A program made the position numbers and the translations under genes. The notes beneath the pieces are model-generated. The model saw only the letters and a list, made by a program, of their open reading frames with translations, did no database searches and was not told where the DNA came from. From Thalassobacillus devorans (GTDB taxonomy: Bacteria; Bacillota; Bacilli; Bacillales; Halobacillaceae): 64,000 nucleotides of DNA. The stretch spans positions 521,384 to 585,383 of the forward strand of contig NZ_FXEH01000005.1 of the NCBI RefSeq assembly GCF_900176565.1, given 5' to 3'. Positions 25,429-34,081 of the stretch are shown here, piece by piece (the stretch's first letter is position 1; each line of letters opens with the position of its first letter).

Positions 25429-26991
25429 TCAGGCCGTGTACTTTCTCAAGTTCACGGCCAAAAAGGCAAAACCTAATTCATTTTCAACGTTATCGCTGCC
25501 CCTAACGGACATGCGAGTGAAACGCAAATTAGCCTTCAGAAATCCAAAAACTGGCTCTACATCTACTTTGCGTCTGCCGTAGAGTTCGCCGGTTTTCTCA
25601 TCCGAAAGCTTCTCTCTCACCGTATTTTTTTGTTGCTCCCACTTTTCATTATAATAGATTTTTCGATTGTTCCCTTCTTTTGCCTTCGTGCACTGGGAAC
25701 GGAGCGGACATCCCGTACAATCTTCGCTCTCGTACACTTTGAACTCCCGAGTATAACCGTTTCGATCGGTTTTCTGGGATCGGTAACGGAACGTCACTTG
25801 TTTTCCGTTAGGACACGTATAGGAATCTTCTTCTTCATTGTATGACCAATTCGCGGAGTGGAAGGCATTTTTTTGAAAGCTCTTCGTCTTCTCTTTACGA
25901 TAAGAGTTGTATGTAATCAGAGGCTCACGCTCCCGGTTTTCCAGGACATCTTCATAATTTTCTTCACTCCCATAGCCCCCATCGGCGACGATGTAGTTCG
26001 GAAGTTCAAAGTAATCCTGTTCGATCCGATCAAGGAAAGGACCGAAGGTACGCATATCCGTGGGGTTCGGAAAAATATCATAAGCGAGGGCGTATTGACC
26101 TTCCGTCGCAACTTGGATATTATAGCCGGCTTTCAATTGCCCATTCTTCATATAATCATCTTTCATCCGCATAAATGTCGCATCGTGGTCTGTCTTCGAA
26201 TAACTATTCCTTTTCCCGAAGATTTCCATGTCGTTCGCATATTTTTGCTTGCGCGCCGCAAAGTCTCTGAACTGTTTCCTGGCCTGATTCGGTTCTTTGC
26301 GTTCGGAACGAATTTGTTTTCGTTCACTTGTGTCTTCGCTTTCTTCAATTTTCCGGTTCAAGTCTTCGACTTTTTCATCTAATGTTTCGGCTATATCAGA
26401 AAGTTCGTCGACCGATAATTCCTCCGGATTTTCCCTTTCTATTTCAGGGATGATTTCCTTTTCCACTAATTCATCATACATTTGGTTGGACTTTTCTATT
26501 AGCTTGTCGCTGTAGTTTTCGACGGCCTTACGCCAGACGAACGTAAACTTGTTGGCGTTTGCTTCTATCTTGGTTCCATCAATAAAAATAGCTTCCGCAT
26601 CAATGATATCTTCTTGAACCAGTCGGGAACGAAACTGGACAAAGCTCTGGCGAAGAAGATCTTTGACGGCGGGGTGGACACGGAACCGATTAATGGTTCG
26701 ATAGCTGGGCTCATAACCTTGAGCCAGCCACATCATACGCACACTATCCTTGAGTAGCCCTTCGATTTTTCTTCCAGAGAACACGGATTGGGTGTAGGCG
26801 CATAAAATGACCTTCATCATCATGCGTGGGTGATACGCCGGGCATCCCGTGTCACGCAGGAATGCTGAAAAGGCTTCATCCGGAATACTTTCCACCAACT
26901 CATGCACGGCATAGGCGATATCATTATCTTGAAGTTTCATTTCCACATCCATAGGCAAGATTACTTGGTTCATGTTATACTGTTTAAACAT
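25429..26991 (-). CDS. IS1182-family transposase
   Basis: A full-length 520-residue DDE transposase with no frameshift. The N-terminal DUF772-type domain (YHPRMMMKVILCAYTQSVFSGRKIE) precedes the catalytic core: first Asp in IFIDGTKIEANAN, second in YIVADGGYGSEENYE, and Glu in VDVEPVFGFLKANLRFTR. A coiled-coil-like, charged insert lies at about residues 165-245, and a CxxC pair (CTGCPLRSQC) precedes the last motif. It is probably active. The start follows a typical AGGTGTCC-rich leader. Confidence 0.93.
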   Translation of the reverse strand: MFKQYNMNQVILPMDVEMKLQDNDIAYAVHELVESIPDEAFSAFLRDTGCPAYHPRMMMKVILCAYTQSVFSGRKIEGLLKDSVRMMWLAQGYEPSYRTINRFRVHPAVKDLLRQSFVQFRSRLVQEDIIDAEAIFIDGTKIEANANKFTFVWRKAVENYSDKLIEKSNQMYDELVEKEIIPEIERENPEELSVDELSDIAETLDEKVEDLNRKIEESEDTSERKQIRSERKEPNQARKQFRDFAARKQKYANDMEIFGKRNSYSKTDHDATFMRMKDDYMKNGQLKAGYNIQVATEGQYALAYDIFPNPTDMRTFGPFLDRIEQDYFELPNYIVADGGYGSEENYEDVLENREREPLITYNSYRKEKTKSFQKNAFHSANWSYNEEEDSYTCPNGKQVTFRYRSQKTDRNGYTREFKVYESEDCTGCPLRSQCTKAKEGNNRKIYYNEKWEQQKNTVREKLSDEKTGELYGRRKVDVEPVFGFLKANLRFTRMSVRGSDNVENELGFAFLAVNLRKYTA

Positions 26992-27087
26992 AAGGACACC
27001 TCCGATGGTTGTTGTGTGGTAACTTTAATTTTATCAGAGGTTGTCCTTATTTTCTTTATTGAAAATAAAAGAAAACCATAAAAAAGT

Positions 27088-27119
27088 GGTCGGCATCATT
27101 TTGATGCCGACCACTTTCC
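27088..27119. terminator. Hairpin near the right end of the IS
   Basis: AGTGGTCGGCATC and GATGCCGACCACT form a perfect 13-base stem with TTTC after it. It may stop transcription entering the transposase gene from dgoD, whose stop codon lies 30 bases beyond the IS end. Confidence 0.75.
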
Positions 27120-27181
27120 GTTTAATTTACTGGGTTTTGTCCCAGCCTCGTTTATCCTTCGTTATATTAAACTTAAGGCTT

Positions 27182-28330
27182 TTACCATTCTGCGATAGTT
27201 CCATCTTTATGCCGCCAAACAGGGTTTCTCCAGCGGTGCCCCTCTTCTGCCTTCTGCTTCACAAATTCCTCATTGATCGAAACACCAAGACCTGGGCTTT
27301 GCAGATTTTCAACATACCCCTCTTTGTAATCAAAAACAGATTTATCAGTTAAATAATCAAGCAAATCGCTGCCCTTATTGTAATGAATTCCAAGACTCTG
27401 CTCCTGAATAAAGACATTGTGGCTTGTTGCATCAACTTGAAGGCATGAGGCAAGTGCGATCGGTCCAAGCGGACAATGGGGAGCAACTGCAACATCATAC
27501 GCCTCCGCCATGGAAAAGATTTTCTTGCATTCGGTTATTCCGCCGGCATGAGAAAGATCGGGCTGAATGATGTCTACATATCCATCCTGAAGCAGCTTCT
27601 TAAAGTCCCATCTCGAATACATTCTCTCTCCCGTTGCGATCGGAATATTCGTTACACGGGCTATATCCCTAAGTGCTTCATTATGTTCAGGAAGAACCGG
27701 CTCTTCAATAAACATCGGGCGGAAAGGCTCCAATTCTTTCGCCAGTATTTTTGCCATCGGTTTATGGACCCTTCCGTGAAAATCAATGCCGATGCCGAAG
27801 TCATCCCCCGCGGCTTCTCTTACCGCAGCAGTTCTTTCCAATACTTCGTCGATCTTTTTATAAGAATCGATGTATTGCATTTCTTCTGTCCCATTCATTT
27901 TAATAGCGGTAAAACCAGCGTCCTTCGCTTCCCTGGCGGCAGTCCCGACATCCGCCGGCCGGTCTCCCCCGATCCAGGAATATACCCTTACCGAATCACG
28001 GCATGCACCACCCATTAATTCGTGGACGGGCGCCTGATAGTACTTTCCTTTAATATCCCATAACGCTTGATCAATCCCGGCGATCGCACTCATATGGATG
28101 GGGCCGCCACGATAGAAGCCTGACCGGTACATAACCTGCCAGTGGTCTTCGATCCGTAGCGGGTTTTTACCGATGAGATAATCGCTTAGTTCTTCTACTG
28201 CCGCCTTTACGGTATCTGCTCTTCCTTCAATTACCGGCTCTCCCCATCCTTCAATTCCCTCATCAGTTTCTATCTTCAGAAAGAGCCATCTTGGTGGAAC
28301 CTGGTATAACTTTAGTGATGTGATTTTCAT
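27182..28330 (-). CDS. dgoD: D-galactonate dehydratase
   Basis: A 382-residue enolase-superfamily enzyme turning D-galactonate into 2-keto-3-deoxygalactonate with Mg2+. It matches the GalD/DgoD subgroup: [28 protein letters not shown]-type helix ([15 protein letters not shown]), metal ligands in [28 protein letters not shown] and [12 protein letters not shown], and catalytic His in [15 protein letters not shown]. It ends the kdgK-dgoA-dgoD operon, two bases after the aldolase. The IS1182 element lies only 30 bases past its stop, so any native terminator has been displaced. Confidence 0.93.
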   Translation of the reverse strand: MKITSLKLYQVPPRWLFLKIETDEGIEGWGEPVIEGRADTVKAAVEELSDYLIGKNPLRIEDHWQVMYRSGFYRGGPIHMSAIAGIDQALWDIKGKYYQAPVHELMGGACRDSVRVYSWIGGDRPADVGTAAREAKDAGFTAIKMNGTEEMQYIDSYKKIDEVLERTAAVREAAGDDFGIGIDFHGRVHKPMAKILAKELEPFRPMFIEEPVLPEHNEALRDIARVTNIPIATGERMYSRWDFKKLLQDGYVDIIQPDLSHAGGITECKKIFSMAEAYDVAVAPHCPLGPIALASCLQVDATSHNVFIQEQSLGIHYNKGSDLLDYLTDKSVFDYKEGYVENLQSPGLGVSINEEFVKQKAEEGHRWRNPVWRHKDGTIAEW

Positions 28331-28332
28331 TT

Positions 28333-28974
28333 TTATTCTCCTTTCCCGTCTACTAATGCCATGAACGCTCTCGCTTTATTTGTCAATTCTATGTAATTGT
28401 TATGCTGGTTAATTGCATCGGCATTTACTAGTGACCTGCCCAGCCCAACCGCAATTACATTTTTTTGAAAATAGAATGGCATGTTCTCCTGGTTAATACC
28501 TCCTGTTGGTACAAGAGGAATGTGAGAAAGCGGTCCATTGATTGATTTTAAATAATTGGGTCCCAGAGCATTCGCCGGGAATACTTTTACAGCATCTGCA
28601 CCGCTCTGATAAGCTTCAACAATTTCTGTCGGAGTCAAGGCCCCCGGGATACTGATAACGCCTTTTTCTTTCGTCACACTGATGGTCTCCGTACAAACAT
28701 TTGGTGAAAATATAAAATTTGCTCCTGCATCGATGAGCGTTGCTGCTGTCTGAGTATCCAATACAGTACCGGCACCAATGATGACGTCATCATCAAATCT
28801 AGTATTCAACTTGGCAAGCAACGCTTCTATCTCCGGAGTATCAGCAGTGATTTCAAGTGTTTTAACCCCGCCATTGACTAGAGCCTCGGCAGCAGGTAAT
28901 ACTTTCTCTGGAGACATCCCTCTCAGGACAGCAATCACTTTATTCTGTTCGATCTTTTTAAATACATTATTCAT
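28333..28974 (-). CDS. dgoA: 2-dehydro-3-deoxy-phospho(galacto/glu)conate aldolase
   Basis: A class I KDPG/KDPGal aldolase of about 213 residues that splits the phosphorylated keto-deoxy sugar acid to pyruvate and glyceraldehyde-3-phosphate. Motifs are [25 protein letters not shown] (catalytic Glu), [21 protein letters not shown], and [16 protein letters not shown] with the Schiff-base Lys, then [10 protein letters not shown]. The ATG at 28974 lies nine bases after GGAGG; an upstream ATG would overlap kdgK. With dgoD next door the galacto substrate is favoured. A second, distinct aldolase of this family is at 62667-63317. Confidence 0.9.
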   Translation of the reverse strand: MNNVFKKIEQNKVIAVLRGMSPEKVLPAAEALVNGGVKTLEITADTPEIEALLAKLNTRFDDDVIIGAGTVLDTQTAATLIDAGANFIFSPNVCTETISVTKEKGVISIPGALTPTEIVEAYQSGADAVKVFPANALGPNYLKSINGPLSHIPLVPTGGINQENMPFYFQKNVIAVGLGRSLVNADAINQHNNYIELTNKARAFMALVDGKGE

Positions 28975-28987
28975 TTCCTCATACCTC

Positions 28988-29935
28988 CTAACGACTGACA
29001 TCCTCCTGGTTATTAAAATAGGAATCTAATAAATTTCTATCAGGAAGCCCTTCTACATCTCCTGGCACAAGGGTCACCATTGCTCCAATAGCGTTTCCCC
29101 TCTCAACAGAATCTTTAGGACTAAGTCCATCTAATAAACCGGAAAGGACTCCCGCTGCAAAGCCATCACCGGCGCCAACCGGGTCAACGACCTGTTGGAC
29201 CGGAGACCCCTTTACTAATCCTTTATCTTCTTTTGTGAAATAATAGGCTCCTTCAGCTCCAAGCTTAATGATGGATAGACCTACGCCTAATTGAAAAGCC
29301 TTTTCTCCGATCAACTTGGGGTCAGATACGCCAAACATAAACTCAGCTTCATCAATACCTGGTAAAAATATATCGGACAGTCCGGCAATTTCGAGCAAGA
29401 CTTGTCTCGCTCTCTCCTCATTCCAAAGGTTTTTTCTTAAATTAGGATCAAAGCAAATCTTCACCTTATGTTTTTTAGCAGTAGAAATCGCATGGTGTAC
29501 CGCTTTATAGCACTTATCACTAAGTGCCGGTGTGATGCCTGTAATATGCAGGTATTTGGCATTAGCAATATAGTCTTCTGCTATATCTTCTTCTGTCATA
29601 TTACTGGCGGCCGAATGGGAGCGATAATAATAAACCCGGCTACGTTCACGGTTAAGGGCCTCTTTCAAAAATATCCCCGTGGGGAACGTTTCATCAATTT
29701 TCACCTGACTTATATCGACTCCCTCTCCCTGGATAAAGGAGCGCACCTTTTGTCCCAATTCATCATTACCAATTCTACTAATCCAGCCGGCTTTGTGACC
29801 TAGCCTGGAGAGCCCGATCATCACATTGGATTCTGCTCCTGCAACTCTTGCGGAAAAATCATTGGCATATCTAAGCAGTCCCTGGGAGTTGGAGGCAAAC
29901 AGTACCATAGATTCTCCCAATGTAACAACATCCAT
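28988..29935 (-). CDS. kdgK: PfkB-family 2-keto-3-deoxy(galact/gluc)onate kinase
   Basis: A 315-residue ribokinase-fold kinase with the N-terminal VTLGESMVLF, substrate lid residues (RVYYYRSHSAASNM), FDPNLRKNLW, and the anion-hole motif VDPVGAGDGFAAGVLSG with the catalytic Asp. It should phosphorylate the dehydratase product at C6. In enterobacteria this galactonate step uses DgoK of another family; here a PfkB kinase replaces it. It is the first gene of the three-gene operon and lies 13 bases before the aldolase. Confidence 0.9.
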   Translation of the reverse strand: MDVVTLGESMVLFASNSQGLLRYANDFSARVAGAESNVMIGLSRLGHKAGWISRIGNDELGQKVRSFIQGEGVDISQVKIDETFPTGIFLKEALNRERSRVYYYRSHSAASNMTEEDIAEDYIANAKYLHITGITPALSDKCYKAVHHAISTAKKHKVKICFDPNLRKNLWNEERARQVLLEIAGLSDIFLPGIDEAEFMFGVSDPKLIGEKAFQLGVGLSIIKLGAEGAYYFTKEDKGLVKGSPVQQVVDPVGAGDGFAAGVLSGLLDGLSPKDSVERGNAIGAMVTLVPGDVEGLPDRNLLDSYFNNQEDVSR

Positions 29936-29954
29936 CTAATCACCTCATTTCACT

Positions 29955-30004
29955 AACAAAAAACTAGACTTATCGCCAAGTCCTTATGGCGAAAAACTTA
30001 GTTT
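29955..30004 (-). terminator. Hairpin upstream of kdgK
   Basis: AAAAACTA and TAGTTTT flank a CGCC/GGCG inner stem (about 29962-30004). On the minus strand it ends in TTTTTTG, so it could stop read-through from the binding-protein gene into the galactonate operon, or act as an attenuator. Confidence 0.5.
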
Positions 30005-30035
30005 TACTTATCCTTTAACAAAATCAACTTTCTTA

Positions 30036-30165
30036 AGGAACAAAAGCGCAAGCGCCTTGCTCACCCCCGACAAGCTTAAGAAAAGCCTCGGCGTGACGTT
30101 TTTTGTCACAGAGAGGATTTACTTAAGACCTCGAGGGGGTTGGCGCTGGAGCTGGAGGAGACCCA
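30036..30165. repeat. Large imperfect palindromic repeat, Bacillaceae intergenic type
   Basis: An outer GCGCC...ACCCCC...CTTAAG arm (from about 30053) faces CTTAAG...GGGGGT...GGCGC, with an inner GTGAC-TTTTTT-GTCAC hairpin near 30094-30112. The edges read AAGCGCAAGCGCC and GGCGCTGGAGCTGGA. From memory, similar 'GGCGCTGGAGCT' palindromes are scattered through Bacillus and Geobacillus intergenic DNA. It holds no gene and has a higher GC content than its surroundings. Confidence 0.6.
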
Positions 30166-30217
30166 GCAAGTAAAGCTACCACGAAAAGAAAATTTTATAA
30201 TTTCCTAGACAGCAAGG

Positions 30218-30241
30218 AAAGAGCGGACTAAGCCGCTCTTT
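30218..30241. terminator. Terminator of the orphan sugar-binding protein gene
   Basis: AAAGAGCGG pairs with CCGCTCTTT around a six-base loop just beyond the minus-strand stop codon. Confidence 0.88.
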
Positions 30242-30245
30242 TGCC

Positions 30246-31502
30246 TTACTTCAATCTTGCCTTTGACTCTTTTGCAGCATCTTCCATCGCTTTTTTAGCA
30301 TCTTTTTGACCAAGCAATACAAGGTTCACCTCTTCAAACAGTGGATTTGAAACTTGTCCCCAGTTAGGGATATCTGGCGGGAATTTTACATAGTCAAACT
30401 GCTTGGCAACGTTTGGCTGGTGGCCAAGATCGTTAAATTCATCGCTCTCATACACAGCCTTTGATGCTGGTGCCTGACCTGCTTCTGCCCAGGAAATACC
30501 GTTCTCCCCAACATAACTGATGAATGCTTCAATGCCATCGATTTTCTCATCTTTCACACTGTCAGGCATGACAAAATTATGAGAGTTTCCATATACAGCC
30601 TGCGTCTCGGTTCCTAATTGCGGCATCGGCGCACTGCCAAAATCTACATCCGATTCTTTAAACTGATTGATCATCCACGGACCATTAATTATCATGCCGG
30701 CTCTTTGCTGTAAAAACAGTGGAGTTGGACTGTCCTGGACATTACTTGGAGCCACCTCATATTTTTCTATCAGGTCTCTTTCAAATTGAAGGGCTTCAAT
30801 TACAGGCTTTGAGTCATAGTTAATCTCTTTGTTTTCTGTAATTAACTCACCTCCGTTTTGATAGACAATGGAAGGAAAAATAAAGTCCTGTAATCCTCCG
30901 GTTGATACGATTGTTCCATATTGACCTTTGTCCTTATTCGTAAGCTTTTCAGCATATTCCAGGAACTCCTCCCTGTCTTTCGGAGGTTTGTTTGGATCGA
31001 GTCCCGCTTCCTTAAACATTTCCTTGTTCCAGTATAAAATAAGCGGGTGAATATCCAGCGGAACACCATAAAGTTCTCCATTATAAGTAGCACCCTCTAA
31101 TGCATTTTCATGATAGTCCTCTTTCTTCACAAGATCTCCTGTCATATCATCCAGCTGCTTTAAAATACCTTTATCTGCATAAGTAGGAAGGTGATTCGCA
31201 TGGACAATAAACAAATCCGGAACTTTCTTCTGATCCTGTATCGATAAATCCAGTGTTTTGTAATAATCCTCATTCGGTTTAATTTCCAGATTAACTTCAT
31301 ATTCTTCCTGCGATTGATTAAATCCATCCACAATTTCTTTCATTTTAGGCCCGTCCGGTCCTGAGAATGGCGTCCAGAAAGTTATTTTCTTTACACTTCC
31401 TTCTGCCTCGCCGCCCTCCCCGTTACTTTCAGAAGAGCATCCGACCATGCCAATAACTAACAGAACAGCAATCATACTTACCAAAAAACGTTTGATTTTC
31501 AT
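30246..31502 (-). CDS. Orphan ABC-transporter sugar-binding lipoprotein
   Basis: A 418-residue family 1 extracellular solute-binding protein. The signal MKIKRFLVSMIAVLLVIGMVGC ends in a VGC lipobox. The mature part begins ITFWTPFSGPDGPKMKEIVDGF and contains NGELYGVPLDIHPLILYWNKEMF, the sugar-site region. The ATG at 31502 follows AAAGGAGG; in-frame codons upstream would run into the IclR gene. It is a close paralogue of the binding protein at 41195-42451, with long identical stretches. No permease genes flank it, and it has its own promoter region and terminator. It may share the permeases at 39385-41116, bringing a different galactoside or galactonate-yielding sugar; that is inference. Confidence 0.88.
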   Translation of the reverse strand: MKIKRFLVSMIAVLLVIGMVGCSSESNGEGGEAEGSVKKITFWTPFSGPDGPKMKEIVDGFNQSQEEYEVNLEIKPNEDYYKTLDLSIQDQKKVPDLFIVHANHLPTYADKGILKQLDDMTGDLVKKEDYHENALEGATYNGELYGVPLDIHPLILYWNKEMFKEAGLDPNKPPKDREEFLEYAEKLTNKDKGQYGTIVSTGGLQDFIFPSIVYQNGGELITENKEINYDSKPVIEALQFERDLIEKYEVAPSNVQDSPTPLFLQQRAGMIINGPWMINQFKESDVDFGSAPMPQLGTETQAVYGNSHNFVMPDSVKDEKIDGIEAFISYVGENGISWAEAGQAPASKAVYESDEFNDLGHQPNVAKQFDYVKFPPDIPNWGQVSNPLFEEVNLVLLGQKDAKKAMEDAAKESKARLK

Positions 31503-31550
31503 TATAATCCTCCTTTTGTTAAATGGTTTCAGGTAGTTAAACCACCCGTT

Positions 31551-31584
31551 GTTCCATATTAAGGAACGATGTTCCGTAATATGA
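31551..31584. promoter_or_regulatory. Inverted-repeat operator, probable IclR site
   Basis: GTTCC-ATATTAA-GGAAC (31551-31567) overlaps GGAAC-GAT-GTTCC (31563-31575), and the whole reads as two 15-16-base arms around GAT with one mismatch and one indel. It sits between the iclR-type gene and the binding-protein gene, a likely target of that regulator. Confidence 0.6.
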
Positions 31585-31593
31585 ATATAAAAT

Positions 31594-32346
31594 TTACTGG
31601 GCAAAACCCAGTAAACTTGATATTTCAGTTGCAGATTTTTTTAACAATGGCAGGTATTCCTGGATATGCTGGTCCGTCATTTGTACGGAAGTTCCTGTAA
31701 TACTAACGGAATAGTTCACGCTATTTAAATGATCGAATATAGGAACAGCAACACACCGGATCCCTTCTTCGTGCTCTTCATTATCAATGGAATATCCATT
31801 CCTATTAATTCGCTCAAGTTCATGTCTGAATTCCTTTTCTTCTGTATAGGTGTTTTTGGTGAACTTATGAAAAGAGTTTTCAGACAGGTAACGAGTTAGT
31901 TGTGCTTCATCAAAGTAAGCAGCTATAGCTTTTCCTACCCCAGTACAATAAATCGGAGCACGTTTACCCAATTGGGAATAGATACGTACAGCAGATGGAG
32001 TCTCCACTTTATCAATATAGATGACATGAGAATCATCAAGCATTACTAAGTGGGATATTTTGTCGGTCTGGTTAGAGATTTTCTCCATAATTGGATGAGC
32101 AAGCTCAACGATATTCAACTGATCAACGACAATATTACTCATCTCAAGAAACTTTAATCCAAGACGGTAAACGCTTTTTTCCTGCATTTGCTTAATATAT
32201 CCATGCTCTTCTAAAGTCATTACCAAACGGTGAGCAGTACTTTTAGCTACTCCTAAACGATTGGCTATCTCTGTAATTCCCAGACCTTTTGGGTGTTCTT
32301 TAAGGTATTCTAAAATTTTTAAAGATCGATCAACAGATTGAATCAT
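31594..32346 (-). CDS. IclR-family transcriptional regulator (sugar acid type)
   Basis: A 250-residue regulator with an N-terminal winged helix (SVDRSLKILEYLKEHPKGLGITEIANRLGVAKSTAHRLVMTLEEHGYI) and the IclR effector domain (IDKVETPSAVRIYSQLGKRAPIYCTGVGKAIAAY, EEHEEGIRCVAVPIFDH). IclR proteins such as KdgR sense keto-acids or keto-deoxy sugar acids. It lies directly upstream of the binding-protein gene and near dgo genes, so it probably senses a galactonate-pathway intermediate. An in-frame ATG with an AAAGGTG site defines the start. Confidence 0.88.
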   Translation of the reverse strand: MIQSVDRSLKILEYLKEHPKGLGITEIANRLGVAKSTAHRLVMTLEEHGYIKQMQEKSVYRLGLKFLEMSNIVVDQLNIVELAHPIMEKISNQTDKISHLVMLDDSHVIYIDKVETPSAVRIYSQLGKRAPIYCTGVGKAIAAYFDEAQLTRYLSENSFHKFTKNTYTEEKEFRHELERINRNGYSIDNEEHEEGIRCVAVPIFDHLNSVNYSVSITGTSVQMTDQHIQEYLPLLKKSATEISSLLGFAQ

Positions 32347-32384
32347 TCATTTTCACCTTTTTACTAAGTAGTTGTTCCTTATTG

Positions 32385-32441
32385 TGTAACCGCTTTCCTT
32401 ATAGTGATTACTATCCTATATAAAATTCAGAAATTTGTCAA
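32385..32441 (-). promoter_or_regulatory. iclR promoter with cre-like site
   Basis: On the minus strand TTGACA (32441-32436) and TAGGAT (32418-32413) are 17 bases apart. GGAAAGCGGTTACA (32398-32385) just downstream fits a cre site apart from its first base. CcpA control is inferred. Confidence 0.55.
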
Positions 32442-32505
32442 CTTTATAAATTAATTTTTCAAAGAAAGTTATGTATTTGGTGTATTGTCACATGTTACAG
32501 GATTA

Positions 32506-32537
32506 AAAAAGGAAAGACTATGCAGCCTTTCCTTTTT
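32506..32537. terminator. Terminator after galT
   Basis: AAAAAGGAAAG (32506-32516) pairs perfectly with CTTTCCTTTTT (32527-32537), closing the galKET transcript. Confidence 0.9.
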
Positions 32538-32546
32538 GTTGAGCGA

Positions 32547-34064
32547 TTAGATTTGGTTAATAAAACGTCTAAACGCCTCTTTCCCTTCCTTATCTTGTTT
32601 AAATACACCGGCATGCTCCAGTACAGTCGAAAATGTTTTCCCTATTTCTTCTTGAAGAACCTGTTTGACATTGTTTTCATTTAAATCCGTATACTCATTT
32701 TTTATCCGCTTGGCCCACTCAACATGTTTGGCCATCCGGTCATCTTCTTTTCCTTCTGTATCCAGCTTATCATTTAGGATGTATTCTCCCAGCACTTCCA
32801 TCTCTTCTACCAATCTGCCAGGAAGCACGGCAAGCCCCATGACTTCTATCAGTCCGATATTTTCTTTCTTGATATGATGGACTTCCTGATGGGGGTGGAA
32901 GATGCCAAGCGGATATTCATCATCTGTACGGTTGTTTCTTAATACGAGATCCAGTTCATACAACCCATCCCGCATGCGGGCAATCGGGGTGATGGTGTTA
33001 TGCGGATCGCCACCAGTCTCAGCAAAAATACCGACACTTTCATCACCATAATTTCTCCAGGAGTGAAGAATCCTGCCGCCAAGCGCGGCTACCTGCTCCC
33101 GGTCTTCCCCCTGGAGCCTGATTACAGACATCGGCCATTTGACGATACCTGCAGTGACCTCTGAAAACCCGTCAATGGAAAAATACTCTTCTATCGGAGC
33201 TTTAGCCATTGGAAACTCATGGTGACCTGCCTGGAAGTGATCATGGCTGAGAATAGACCCTCCCACGATTGGCAGGTCGGCGTTGGATCCCACGAAGTAG
33301 TGTGGCAGCTGCTGTATAAAATGGAGCAGCCGGTTAAAACCATCCTCGGAAATTTCCATCGGGCGGTGGTCACGGGATAGGACAATAGCATGTTCATTAT
33401 AATAAACGTAGGGCGAGTATTGTAAGTACCACCTTTCACCTTCCAGTTCCATCGGTATGATACGGTGGTTCTGTCTGGCAGGGTGATCCAATCTGCCTGC
33501 ATAGCCGACATTTTCTTTACATAACAAACACTTGGGATAAGCTACAGCTTTATTAGCCTTTGCCGCTGCTATCGCTTTTGGATCCTTTTCCGGCTTGGAC
33601 AAATTAATCGTTATTTCAAGGTCCCCGTAAGATGTAGGGCTGTACCAGTGGACATTTTTAGCAATCCGGTTTGTCCTGATATAATTAGACGATTGAGCAA
33701 GCTGGTAAAAATAATCGGTAGCCGCAACAGGTCCTTCTGATTCGTAATAATGATAAAATGTTTTATTGACTTCACCAGGTTTCGGCAGCAGCTGGTCCAT
33801 GATACGGGAATCAAACAAGTCCCGTTGTGTCACGGTATCCTCTGAAATCAACCCCTGAGCAGCAGCATAATCCAGCATAGGTTCCAGAATCTTAACAGGA
33901 GTTTCCAGCTGTTCATCTATCACCTCTTGCGGCTGGTAGTCTTTTAGCTGGAACAGGTCCAATAATCCATTGCGTACATAATCCGTATCCCACACAGTGA
34001 TCATTTTCTTTTGCAATCCATATTGAATCAATCGATCGATCTCTTGATAGATATTGATGGTCAT
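32547..34064 (-). CDS. galT: UDP-glucose--hexose-1-phosphate uridylyltransferase (Gram-positive type)
   Basis: A 505-residue GalT of the Firmicutes class (distinct from the shorter E. coli type). It exchanges UMP between UDP-glucose and galactose-1-phosphate in the Leloir pathway. Family motifs include NVHWYSPTSYGDLEITINLSKPEKDP, YPKCLLCKENVGYAGR, NEHAIVLSRDHRPM, and GGSILSHDHFQAG, whose HDH contains the nucleophilic His region. The ATG at 34064 follows GGAGG by seven bases, while earlier in-frame codons overlap galE. It is the last gene of the operon. Confidence 0.93.
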   Translation of the reverse strand: MTINIYQEIDRLIQYGLQKKMITVWDTDYVRNGLLDLFQLKDYQPQEVIDEQLETPVKILEPMLDYAAAQGLISEDTVTQRDLFDSRIMDQLLPKPGEVNKTFYHYYESEGPVAATDYFYQLAQSSNYIRTNRIAKNVHWYSPTSYGDLEITINLSKPEKDPKAIAAAKANKAVAYPKCLLCKENVGYAGRLDHPARQNHRIIPMELEGERWYLQYSPYVYYNEHAIVLSRDHRPMEISEDGFNRLLHFIQQLPHYFVGSNADLPIVGGSILSHDHFQAGHHEFPMAKAPIEEYFSIDGFSEVTAGIVKWPMSVIRLQGEDREQVAALGGRILHSWRNYGDESVGIFAETGGDPHNTITPIARMRDGLYELDLVLRNNRTDDEYPLGIFHPHQEVHHIKKENIGLIEVMGLAVLPGRLVEEMEVLGEYILNDKLDTEGKEDDRMAKHVEWAKRIKNEYTDLNENNVKQVLQEEIGKTFSTVLEHAGVFKQDKEGKEAFRRFINQI

Positions 34065-34081
34065 GCCTGCACCTCCTATTA

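Larger units (their letters stand above)
25312..27151. mobile_element. Intact IS1182-family insertion sequence
   Basis: A 1.84-kb element bounded by imperfect terminal inverted repeats: ACGAGTCTGGGACATAAC on the left and, read inward, ACGAGGCTGGGACAAAAC on the right. It encodes one complete transposase on the minus strand. Hairpins guard each end: a GGTTCCG/CGGAACC stem (25352-25384) with A and T runs, and a GTGGTCGGCATC-type stem near 27090-27117. The exact ends may shift by one or two bases and I see no obvious target duplication. Confidence 0.85.

Noticed and set aside
25858-26382. 174-codon open frame on the plus strand inside the IS
   Set aside because: It is the complement of the transposase; IS1182 elements carry a single gene.
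27476-28018. 180-codon open frame on the plus strand
   Set aside because: It is antisense to dgoD, whose catalytic motifs are all present in the opposite frame.
30036-30165. CRISPR array
   Set aside because: The repeat is one nested palindrome, not regularly spaced direct repeats, and no cas genes are in the window.
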